Made by a program: the position numbers and the translations under genes. Under the pieces are notes generated by a model that saw only the letters and a program-made list of their open reading frames with translations, was not told the DNA's origin and searched no databases. This document shows, piece after piece, positions 32,583 through 39,866 of a stretch of DNA of 39,866 nt. Every line of letters begins with the position of its first letter. The first letter of the stretch is position 1. Source of the stretch: Sulfurospirillum tamanense (GTDB lineage Bacteria; Campylobacterota; Campylobacteria; Campylobacterales; Campylobacteraceae); contig NZ_JAFHKK010000023.1 of NCBI RefSeq assembly GCF_016937535.1, forward strand, positions 1 to 39,866, read 5' to 3'.

Positions 32583-34594
32583 TAAAAGGTCGCTTTCACG
32601 CCGACAAGAAAGCGGCGCTCGTAGTTAACAGGGTAAACGCCCAAAGAGAAACCATCATCTGCAAAAACAGCATTGGGACGGTCAAACAAGTTGGTGATTT
32701 GTGCAAAAAATTCATACTGCTTAAAACGGTACGAACCACTCAAGTCTGTTGAATGGTACGCTTCCATTTTCCCAAAACTGTGGTCAATGTCATCGGCCGC
32801 ATAAGCTCCAGATTTATAATGGTGTGAAAGGGTTAGAGCACTATGAAAAGTGGGCTGGAAGGTAAAGGCTATCTTGGCATTGTGTCTTGCAACACCAGGG
32901 GTTTCATTGCCCATGATAGCCGCGTTGGCATCTTTCGTAATCTCGCTTTTAACATAAGCATAGTTGAGTGTCGAATACACGTTGTACATAATCTGATACC
33001 GCCCAGAAAGCTCCACCCCTTGTTTTTTAGTTTCATCAAAGTTTGTGTTTGCTCCAGTAAAAGCATTGTAGTAGATCTCATTGTCAACACGCGCATGAAA
33101 GAGAGCTGTTTTAAACTCAAACGGATACCCTTTATAGCGGTAACCAACATTGAAAGTTTTTGTTTTCATAGGGTCAATAAATCCGTTAAATCCACCACCA
33201 AAAGCAAAAAAACGGTCTATGTCGGGGGCTTGAAATCCGTGATTATAGTTAGCAAAAAAGGAAGAGGCGCTATTAAGTTGAAAGCTATAGCCTACATCAT
33301 AAGCATTTAAGGAGCGTGTTCTTTCAAGATGGGAAGTGGTGTCCTTGTACGTGTAACGGACACGCTCATCCCTCACACCACTTGAAAAAGTGTGTTGCCC
33401 TAAAGAGTAATCCGCTTTTGCGTAAGCCCCTTGGTTTTTTTTCGTTGTTGTTGTTAGGCCACCCTTGCGATCGCCATCAAAAAGATCGCCCCCAAGAACC
33501 GCCTTAAGGCTATCTCCCCCATAAGAAAGCTTCGCCCCGTAGCTGTCATAATGGTAGCGGTTACGTGACCCGTAAGTTACAAATTCTGATGTTTTTCGCT
33601 CTTGGTTTGCCTCAATAGAGACTTTCCATGCCTGTGTTAGCGCATAGTCCAAGCCATAAGAGAGCACATCTGAGGTGTAGTATTGTTCATTGTAAAGCGT
33701 ACCCCATGAGGGAGCGGGAATTGTTTTTGGGTTGTTTTTATACTCTTCTAAGGTTAAGGCATTGGGGTAAAAAATGCGCATTTTTGAGGATTGCGCGCCC
33801 AAAGACAAACTCAAACCTTCAACAGGACGTACGCTTCCCTTGAACCCTTTGTTTGTGCTGGATGCCTCATCTTTTTTACCATCACTACCAATAGTCTTAA
33901 AACCATCTTGTCGATACTCTTCCACAAAGCCTGAAAGGGAAAAATACTCTTCTTCAACGCCAAGCATCAAAGAGCCAAATTTTCTCCCTCCATTGCCAAG
34001 ATAGGTCATTGCACTTGCGCCGCTAAACTCTTTTGTGACAATATTTACCACGCCTGCCGTTGCCCCATCGCCATATTCAACAGAACCGCTTCCCTTTAAA
34101 ATCTCGATTTTATCAACAGTTTCAAGAGGAATTGAGGCGAGCAGTTGCGGACTCATGTCAATATTATTAAGACGTCTGCCATTTACTGTCACCACGACGT
34201 TTTGGTAGCCATTTTCGGCACCAAAGCCACGCAAATCAAGCTTTTGGGCAAAAGGATTGCCATAATGAGGAAAAGCATTTAAAGAGGTTTGGGAGTTCAA
34301 AAAATCGTAAATATTTTTTGCGCGAGAACGCTCAATGTGAGACTTCGTATAAATTTCTGTTGCAAAAGGAGCTTTTGCTTCGCTCACAACAATTTTTTTC
34401 GAGATGACAACAACGGGTGCTTCATCCACCTCTAGCAACACGTCTTCTTCGTGTGCCTCCTTGGTGTATTCTTGACTTGCTTGCGTGACCTGCTGTGCGC
34501 TGACCGTTTGGGCTTGGAGCGTCACGGTTGCCACAGTGGCAGTAATGGCAGCAAGAGAAAAATACTTGCCTTTGAAACCTTTGGGTGATTTCAT
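32582..34594 (-). CDS. TonB-dependent outer-membrane receptor
   Basis: 670 aa with a long signal region (cleavage probably near TVSAQ), a possible TonB box in DEAPVVVIS, a plug domain (YDFLNSQTSLNAFPHYGNPFAQKLDLRGFG; VVTVNGRRLNNIDMSPQLLASIPLETVDKIEILKGSGSVEYGDGATAGVVNIVTK) and a 22-strand-type barrel ending in KATF. Such receptors import siderophores, cobalamin, metals or similar ligands. The neighbouring MetH raises cobalamin as a candidate ligand, but I see no cobalamin riboswitch before the gene. The leader holds a 119-bp imperfect palindrome. Confidence 0.92.
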   Translation of the reverse strand: MKSPKGFKGKYFSLAAITATVATVTLQAQTVSAQQVTQASQEYTKEAHEEDVLLEVDEAPVVVISKKIVVSEAKAPFATEIYTKSHIERSRAKNIYDFLNSQTSLNAFPHYGNPFAQKLDLRGFGAENGYQNVVVTVNGRRLNNIDMSPQLLASIPLETVDKIEILKGSGSVEYGDGATAGVVNIVTKEFSGASAMTYLGNGGRKFGSLMLGVEEEYFSLSGFVEEYRQDGFKTIGSDGKKDEASSTNKGFKGSVRPVEGLSLSLGAQSSKMRIFYPNALTLEEYKNNPKTIPAPSWGTLYNEQYYTSDVLSYGLDYALTQAWKVSIEANQERKTSEFVTYGSRNRYHYDSYGAKLSYGGDSLKAVLGGDLFDGDRKGGLTTTTKKNQGAYAKADYSLGQHTFSSGVRDERVRYTYKDTTSHLERTRSLNAYDVGYSFQLNSASSFFANYNHGFQAPDIDRFFAFGGGFNGFIDPMKTKTFNVGYRYKGYPFEFKTALFHARVDNEIYYNAFTGANTNFDETKKQGVELSGRYQIMYNVYSTLNYAYVKSEITKDANAAIMGNETPGVARHNAKIAFTFQPTFHSALTLSHHYKSGAYAADDIDHSFGKMEAYHSTDLSGSYRFKQYEFFAQITNLFDRPNAVFADDGFSLGVYPVNYERRFLVGVKATF

Positions 34595-34666
34595 TGGTAT
34601 CCTTATTGTGTAATATGAGGGTGAACCTCTAGGCTAGCTACTACCACCCTACAAATTCACACTAAA

Positions 34667-34785
34667 GGGAAAATCTTCCATGCGATACTGCGAAACAATT
34701 TTCCCCGTTGGGTCAAAGCTTTAGCTTTGGGGCACCCATCGTGGGAAACTCTTGTTGAGAAGTGTTGCTTGGAAGATTTTGCCCC
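34667..34785. repeat. 119-bp imperfect palindrome between metH and the TonB receptor gene
   Basis: Nested pairs on the minus strand: AAAATCTTCCA/TGGAAGATTTT (11 bp, 34770-34780 and 34670-34680), TTTCCC/GGGAAA, TGGGT/ACCCA and CAAAGC-TAAA-GCTTTG, with GGG/CCC outside. It fills most of the 194-bp gap. It could be a structured leader of the receptor mRNA or a MITE-like relic. It is not a simple terminator, since no T-run follows. Confidence 0.65.
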
Positions 34786-34788
34786 CAG

Positions 34789-37700
34789 CTAGACCGAAAA
34801 ATACAACGCTTCAGGATGGTACGTCGCCATCGCCGTGGTGCTTTGTTCGGGGTGAATCTGAAACGTTTCACTCAGCTCAATCCCAAAGCGTTCAGGCTTC
34901 AACAGGTCAAAAATGACCTTCGTATCGGCAATTTCAGGGCACGCAGGATACCCAAAAGAGTAGCGGCACCCTTGGTAGCGCGCCATGCGCACATCCCGCA
35001 AACTCTTGCCTTCGTTTTTCGCGATGCCCAAATCCAAACGAATCTGCTTATGGACAATCTCCGCCAACGCTTCAGCAAGTTCTACCCCAAGCCCGTGGAG
35101 GAAAAAATACTCCTGATACTGCCCCGCGTCGTACAGCGCAGCTTCGTACTCGCTAAATTTCTTACCCGCACTCACGCAGGTAAACGCTACCACATCATCA
35201 TGCGCGCTGTGGTAAAAGTCACTCAAACACCGATGAGGCTTGCGATTTTGACGTGGGAAACTTAGTACATGTAAAGCCTCGCCAAGGTCGCTCTTAGCGG
35301 GGGTTTGCCCCGGCAACCACCCGCGCTCCTCATCAAAAATATACAAACTTTCCCCCTCGCTTCGGCAAGGAAAAAAGCCATACAACAAGGTCGGTTCAAA
35401 CAAACCAAGACGCTCGATGTCCGCTTTTAGCCTCTCAAACAGTGGCCATAAAATATCGCGCTGTTGGGTGGCTTTTTCTTCTTTACTAAGGCCCTTACCG
35501 CTGTACCCCCACCGCTGGGAAAACAACAATTTGTGGTTTATCCACTCGTACGCCAAAGCGCGCACGTCGGTTTTAAGCTCGCGCACTCCCCAAAAAGGCG
35601 GTGTGGGCACAGGGATGTCACGGCGGGGCATGGTGATGTTTTCAGGCAAAATGGGTTCGCGTTTGGGTTTAGGTAAAGGAATCTCTTTTTTGACATCACT
35701 GAGCTTGGTGTCATGGTTGCCTTTTTCAATGCGGCTCATCGCTACGATGCCCTCAAAAGCATCCTTGCAGTAAAACACAGGCCCCTCGTAAGAAGGTCTG
35801 CAATACTCTTCCACAAAAGCATCATTAAGCGCAGCACCTCCCAAGATGACGGGCACATGAATCCCCTCGGCCTTTAAGATTTCCAAGTTTTCTTTCATGA
35901 CGGCGGTAGATTTGACCAGCAAACCGCTCATACCAAGGGCGTCGGCGTCATGCTCACGGTACGCGTCGATGAAGGCGCGGATGTCGGCTTTGATGCCGAT
36001 GTTGATGACCCGAAAACCGTTATTGGTGAGGATGATGTCCACGAGGTTTTTGCCCACATCGTGCACGTCTCCTTTGACGGTGCCCAAAATCAGCGTGGTT
36101 TCGCTTTGCTTGTCGGTTTTGGGTAAAAAAGGTTTGAGGTAATCCACCGCCGCTTTCATCACTTCGGCCGATTGGAGCACGAAGGGGAGTTGCATTTTTC
36201 CTGAGCCAAAGAGTTCACCCACCTCTTTCATGGCGCCAATAAGCACTTCGTTGATGATGGTCGCAGGGTCGATAAGCTCTTTAATGCCCACCAACTCTTC
36301 CAACATCCGCGCCTTGTTGCCATCAATCAACAACTTGTGTACCAAGGGGGCGGGCTCTAGCCCTTCGTAAGGGTCTTTGCCTCCGCTTGTGTCTGCGACT
36401 ACCCCCTCAAAATGGCGGATAAACGCAAACAGCGGGTCGCCCGCTTCATGGTTGTTGAAGAGCAAGTCTTCGCACATCTTGCGTTCCACTTCACCAATCT
36501 TATGCAAAGGCAAGGTGTTTTTTACGTTCACGATAGCCATAGAAAGCCCCGCTTCCACGCAATAATGCAAAAAGATGGAGTTGAGGTATTCCCTAGCGTG
36601 TTTGTCTAGTCCAAAAGAGATGTTAGACACCCCAAGTACAAAGCCCACTTCAGGGTGCAAACGCCCAAACTCACGGATGGCTTCGATGGTCTCCGTGGCG
36701 GCGGTGCGGTACTCTTCGTCCCCGCTTCCTACCGTAAAGGTGAGTAAGTCAAAGACCAAATCGCTAGGGCGAAACCCGTGCAACTCCACAGCGCGCTCTA
36801 GCATCCGCCCCGCAATGGCGATTTTTTGTTCCTTAGTTTTAGCCATGCCCACTTCGTCGATGGCTAAACACACCAAGGCGGCACCAAAACGCTTTGCTAA
36901 GGCGCAGACTGCGTCAAATTTTTCGATACCGTCCTCTAGATTTACCGAGTTAATGATAGGCCGCCCACCAATGCACTTCAGGCCCGCTTCAAGGGCAGGA
37001 AGTTGGGTGGTGTCCACCATGAGCGGCAGGGGAGTTTTTTGAGAATACAGCGCGATAATCTTCGCCATGTCCGCCGCTTCATCACGTCCCGCAAAACCCA
37101 CACTCACGTCCAGCCCGTGCGCCCCACTGCGCACTTGCTCACCCGCAACGCTGAGCGTGCCTTCAAAATCTTGGGCTAAAAGCAACTCGCGAAAGGCCTT
37201 GGAGCCCGTGGCGTTACTGCGCTCACCGATGAGAAAAGGGGCGGGGTTTTGCACTAAAGATTTGGCTTCAAATAGCGACGCGATGGCGGGTGTGCACACG
37301 CCTGTGGGAGGTTTTGGGGTTTTAGAGCGCAGGGTAAATTCAAGAGCGCGGATGTGTTCTGGCGTCGTCCCGCAACACCCACCCAAAATCGCTACTCCGT
37401 CGATGTCGGCAAATTTGGCTTGTTCGTTAGCAAAAACCACTTCGCCCATGGGGTAAAAGGTCATGCCCCCACGGTTTTGGGGAAGCCCCGCGTTAGCGTG
37501 AACACTGATGGGGCCTGGCCACACTTGTGAGAGGGTTTTGACATGGTGGTACACTTGTTCTGGCCCCGTGCCACAGTTAAACCCAAGACTAAAGAGCTCA
37601 AATGGTTCTAAAATGCTTGCAATCGCCGCCGCGTCAGTGCCGATGAGCATGGTGCCTGAGAGTTCGATGGTCACGGAAACCATCACCGGAAGCTTTACAT

Positions 37701-38235
37701 GTAAGGCTTCCATGGTGTCAAAAAGAGCATGCAACGCCGCTTTGATTTGCAGGGGGTCTTGGGCTGTTTCGATGAGAAACAGATCCACCCCGCCTTCAAT
37801 CAGTCCGCGCGCGGCTTCTCCGTACCCTTGGTACATAGGTTCATATCCCATGTGTCCCAACGAGGGCAGTTTTGTTCCTGGCCCTAGGGCGCCCGCTACG
37901 TAACGGGGTTTGAGGTGGGTGTACTGCGCGCACGCTTCTTTGGCGATTTTAGCACCCAAAAAGGAGAGCTCATAGGCACGGCTTCCAAGGTTGTATTCGT
38001 CCAAAACCCAGTTCATGGAACCAAAGGTGTTGGTTTTGATAATGTCCGCTCCCGCCGCGCAATAGGCTCTTTGGATTTCTAAAATCACCTCAGGCGCTGT
38101 GGCATTTAACAGCTCGTTGCACCCCTCGTTCTCACCCCACGCTTCGGGCGGGACAATGGCATTTTGAATCTGTGTGCCCATAGCACCGTCGATGATAAGA
38201 AAACGTTCTTTGATGGCGTCGTGTAATGTTTGCAT
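34789..38235 (-). CDS. metH: Cobalamin-dependent methionine synthase
   Basis: 1148 aa from ATG 38233-38235 (MQTLHDAIKERFLIIDGAMGTQIQ); a 15-codon upstream extension lacks support. All four modules are present: homocysteine-binding with zinc ligands GFNCGTGP (C221) and GGCCGTTP (C287, C288); a pterin-binding domain starting LIGERSNATGSKAFRE; a cap and B12 domain with GDVHDVGKN (DxHxxG); and the AdoMet activation domain with RYSFGYPACPE near the end. It makes methionine from homocysteine and methyltetrahydrofolate in the cytoplasm. A palindrome copy (37694-37704 region) is translated as EALHVKLP. No B12 riboswitch is evident upstream. Confidence 0.97.
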   Translation of the reverse strand: MQTLHDAIKERFLIIDGAMGTQIQNAIVPPEAWGENEGCNELLNATAPEVILEIQRAYCAAGADIIKTNTFGSMNWVLDEYNLGSRAYELSFLGAKIAKEACAQYTHLKPRYVAGALGPGTKLPSLGHMGYEPMYQGYGEAARGLIEGGVDLFLIETAQDPLQIKAALHALFDTMEALHVKLPVMVSVTIELSGTMLIGTDAAAIASILEPFELFSLGFNCGTGPEQVYHHVKTLSQVWPGPISVHANAGLPQNRGGMTFYPMGEVVFANEQAKFADIDGVAILGGCCGTTPEHIRALEFTLRSKTPKPPTGVCTPAIASLFEAKSLVQNPAPFLIGERSNATGSKAFRELLLAQDFEGTLSVAGEQVRSGAHGLDVSVGFAGRDEAADMAKIIALYSQKTPLPLMVDTTQLPALEAGLKCIGGRPIINSVNLEDGIEKFDAVCALAKRFGAALVCLAIDEVGMAKTKEQKIAIAGRMLERAVELHGFRPSDLVFDLLTFTVGSGDEEYRTAATETIEAIREFGRLHPEVGFVLGVSNISFGLDKHAREYLNSIFLHYCVEAGLSMAIVNVKNTLPLHKIGEVERKMCEDLLFNNHEAGDPLFAFIRHFEGVVADTSGGKDPYEGLEPAPLVHKLLIDGNKARMLEELVGIKELIDPATIINEVLIGAMKEVGELFGSGKMQLPFVLQSAEVMKAAVDYLKPFLPKTDKQSETTLILGTVKGDVHDVGKNLVDIILTNNGFRVINIGIKADIRAFIDAYREHDADALGMSGLLVKSTAVMKENLEILKAEGIHVPVILGGAALNDAFVEEYCRPSYEGPVFYCKDAFEGIVAMSRIEKGNHDTKLSDVKKEIPLPKPKREPILPENITMPRRDIPVPTPPFWGVRELKTDVRALAYEWINHKLLFSQRWGYSGKGLSKEEKATQQRDILWPLFERLKADIERLGLFEPTLLYGFFPCRSEGESLYIFDEERGWLPGQTPAKSDLGEALHVLSFPRQNRKPHRCLSDFYHSAHDDVVAFTCVSAGKKFSEYEAALYDAGQYQEYFFLHGLGVELAEALAEIVHKQIRLDLGIAKNEGKSLRDVRMARYQGCRYSFGYPACPEIADTKVIFDLLKPERFGIELSETFQIHPEQSTTAMATYHPEALYFSV

Positions 38236-38242
38236 TGGTTTC

Positions 38243-38254
38243 TTTACATGTAAA
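38243..38254. repeat. Iterated palindrome copy upstream of metH
   Basis: A perfect TTTACATGTAAA, 7 bp before the metH start codon, occupying the place of the ribosome-binding region. Confidence 0.85.
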
Positions 38255-38367
38255 AGATAAAAGGGTGTAGATGGTAGCAAATTTTAGGTAAGAGTTTGGT
38301 AAACGCTAGGCTTGGAACATTTATTGCTCCTTCTTTTTAATATTCCAACCCAACACCAAGGTGTGTG

Positions 38368-38691
38368 ATGCGTAATAAACTAAGCGGTGCCCTACTAGCC
38401 CTCCTTCTCTTTGCCCCACTGCTTTATGCCCATTCTCCAAGGAAAAACATAGGCGGGATGTACCAACACCACACAACCCTCAACACTCCCGTGTACAAAC
38501 AAGCCACAGGAACGATTAGCGAGGGGTATTTGGGGCATCCTGCAACCTTGTACGCCCGAAGAATGAACGCCACAGGTGTTATTACGCTGTGGATTCGCTA
38601 CACCTCAGACAGCCACACGCACCAAGCCAATGGTCCCGAAGCGACCCGTTTGATTAACCTATACAAACACAAAGCATTATCACACCTGTAA
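38368..38691 (+). CDS. Small secreted hypothetical protein
   Basis: 107 aa from ATG 38368, with AAGGTG upstream. A clear signal peptide (LSGALLALLLFAPLLYAHS) is followed by a basic, His-rich and Tyr-rich mature part (MYQHHTTLNTP, YTSDSHTHQA). No cysteine remains in the mature protein and no family is recognised. The His-rich region might bind metals. It is divergent from metH. Confidence 0.7.
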   Translation: MRNKLSGALLALLLFAPLLYAHSPRKNIGGMYQHHTTLNTPVYKQATGTISEGYLGHPATLYARRMNATGVITLWIRYTSDSHTHQANGPEATRLINLYKHKALSHL

Positions 38692-38751
38692 CACAACCCC
38701 CTAAAGGATTAGCGCTTTAAGCCGATGTGCTTGGCATTAAAAGGAAGCATT

Positions 38752-39774
38752 ATGGCAATACATGTAAACCCCGAACGCTTTCACGCAGTGGCTAGCAAGC
38801 CCTTAACTGGTTCCCAATACCTCCAATCCAAAGAACGCGAAACACTCCTAGAATCTGGTGTCAAAACCCGCATAGAAGGGGATATTTACACCAAAGAAGG
38901 CGTGCAATTTGACCGCCTCTCCAAAGCAGCGTTGCACAGCGAAACCCTTATCAAACCCCAAGCCAAACCCGACGAAGGCCAACACTTTGTCGCTTTTCGC
39001 AATCCCGATGATGACAAGAACATCCTTGTCATCCAACTTGACAAAGAGACCTTAGCCGACTTAAAAAATGCATTTAGTAAAGAGGATTTTTTCGTGCGTG
39101 AGGATGGCATCGTTCGTCTTAACGGCACGGCTGAACGCTACGTGGCAGGCTGGCTTAAAGAAATCGTCCACACGCGAGGTTACGGCGAGGCGGATGGTAA
39201 CAAAGACGGCACTATCGATGAGAGCGAACAGCACGCGTTGCGCCTTGGTTTTGACCACGATGTGGTGTACGAACACGCAGGCGAAGACGTCACAGCCATC
39301 AACACCAGCGTGGGCGCGCGCCGCTATCAAGCCTATGGCGACACCTTTAATGCACGCAATTCCACCGACATCATCACCACTCAAGCCCTTGCCTTCGAGC
39401 GTACGGTGTACGAAGAACTTAACCACACGATCGATTTAGATCAAGACAAAAACGGCGCAGTGAGCTTGGAAGAAGGACTTGCCACCTATGCTAACGAAGA
39501 TAAAAATGTCCACGAAACCCTCACCAGTGCCGTTCAAAACGCCCACCGTGTTTGGATAGACCAAGACAACCCCACCCTAGAGCCCAATCGTCTCGCGTAC
39601 CGCGACCTTTCGATGCTTGAAATCCAAACCCAAGAAGAGCGCGAACAGACATTGGAATACTTTAAGATTGACGCAAAAACCGCGTTGAAAGCCTTTGAGG
39701 AGCATGCTCTCTTCTTTAAAACAACCCTCGCTGCCATGCCCTTTGAAAAAAAGGAAGAGCCTCTTTACATGTAA
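38752..39774 (+). CDS. EF-hand calcium-binding protein of unknown function
   Basis: 340 aa from ATG 38752 with AAAGGA upstream; the open frame to 38725 lacks a ribosome site. There is no signal peptide. Two EF-hand loops are intact: DGNKDGTIDESE (about 148-159) and DQDKNGAVSLEE (230-241). The remainder is charged and helical. A palindrome copy gives MAIHVNPERF at the N-terminus, and another contains the stop codon. It may sense calcium or be a type I-secreted or surface protein, but no export signal is seen. Confidence 0.75.
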   Translation: MAIHVNPERFHAVASKPLTGSQYLQSKERETLLESGVKTRIEGDIYTKEGVQFDRLSKAALHSETLIKPQAKPDEGQHFVAFRNPDDDKNILVIQLDKETLADLKNAFSKEDFFVREDGIVRLNGTAERYVAGWLKEIVHTRGYGEADGNKDGTIDESEQHALRLGFDHDVVYEHAGEDVTAINTSVGARRYQAYGDTFNARNSTDIITTQALAFERTVYEELNHTIDLDQDKNGAVSLEEGLATYANEDKNVHETLTSAVQNAHRVWIDQDNPTLEPNRLAYRDLSMLEIQTQEEREQTLEYFKIDAKTALKAFEEHALFFKTTLAAMPFEKKEEPLYM

Positions 39775-39778
39775 AGAG
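39761..39778. repeat. Iterated palindrome carrying the stop codons of two convergent genes
   Basis: CTCTTTACATGTAAAGAG. The plus-strand EF-hand gene ends CTT-TAC-ATG-TAA, and the minus-strand neighbour ends with the same four codons read from the other strand. Confidence 0.9.
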
Positions 39779-39866
39779 TTTTACACGCCGCCCTCCGCCC
39801 CCGCACATACCCCGCCACCGACAACACCACCATCCCAAGAGCAATCACAGGGACAAAAGTAGGAAC
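39765..39866 (-). CDS. 3' end of a gene for a C-terminally membrane-anchored protein (partial)
   Basis: An open frame from the window edge, reading VPTFVPVIALGMVVLSVAG then YVRGRRAACKTLYM and a stop. It has one hydrophobic helix followed by an Arg cluster, the shape of a C-terminal membrane anchor and reminiscent of PEP/IPTL-CTERM sorting tails. Only 33 codons are visible, so the family is open. It overlaps the EF-hand gene by 10 nt in the palindrome. Confidence 0.5.
   Translation of the reverse strand, partial: VPTFVPVIALGMVVLSVAGYVRGRRAACKTLYM

Noticed and set aside
34595-34788. Cobalamin riboswitch before the TonB receptor gene
   Set aside because: The B12-box type consensus is not seen; only the nested palindrome is present.
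38312-38348. TTGGAA...TTCCAA inverted repeat between metH and the secreted protein gene
   Set aside because: Six-base arms 25 bases apart are not beyond chance, and the promoter spacing does not fit.

Overview
The window looks like a chromosomal segment of a Campylobacterota member, probably Sulfurospirillum-like; the genus is a low-confidence guess. Grounds are the compact same-strand operons, a Campylobacterota-type hybrid cluster protein, a diguanylate cyclase with tandem solute-binding sensor domains, Lol-like and M23 envelope genes, and a full-length cobalamin-dependent MetH. I see no rRNA, tRNA, CRISPR array, integrase or transposase.

Layout. 1-2725: a GH17-GT2 glucan-type synthase and a coupled 52-aa ORF (minus). 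2843-3274: a C_GCAxxG_C_C redox protein (plus). 3258-10857: a tightly packed seven-gene minus-strand operon: exported rhodanese, CCG-domain Fe-S protein, VTT membrane protein, a 988-aa radical SAM / ArsM-like methyltransferase / DUF5714 fusion, and an NMT1/SsuA-type ABC importer. 11061-11501: a second rhodanese with a related promoter and leader. 11672-13238: a CRP/FNR-type box, a hairpin-rich leader and hcp. 13257-20047: an AT-rich defence/toxin island (HTH-HipA, a nuclease-STAND NTPase, Fic and antitoxin remnant). 20067-20643: a RelE/RHH module. 20703-25968: AsmA and a LolCDE-like ABC operon with a LolA-like protein and a beta-barrel. 26222-28826: the sensor diguanylate cyclase. 28813-31966: flavoprotein, M23 peptidase, ClC channel, DUF3817. 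32004-34594: TonB receptor and a small MFS-like membrane protein. 34789-38235: MetH. 38368-39866: a small secreted protein, an EF-hand protein and the 3' end of a membrane-anchored protein.

The most unusual signals are: (1) a highly iterated palindrome, core TTTACATGTAAA, with at least 28 copies of its 8-bp centre across genes and spacers; (2) use of that palindrome as the boundary of the defence cassettes, with a decayed copy of the hcp 3' end left beyond the HipA cassette; (3) the radical SAM-ArsM-DUF5714 fusion and its transport/redox operon, which may be an undescribed metalloid or thiol pathway; (4) a leader of consecutive hairpins before hcp; (5) two T7 tracts at which a one-base change restores an N-terminal signal or membrane segment.

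All calls come from reading the sequence and recalled family motifs; no database search was run. Domain boundaries are approximate.
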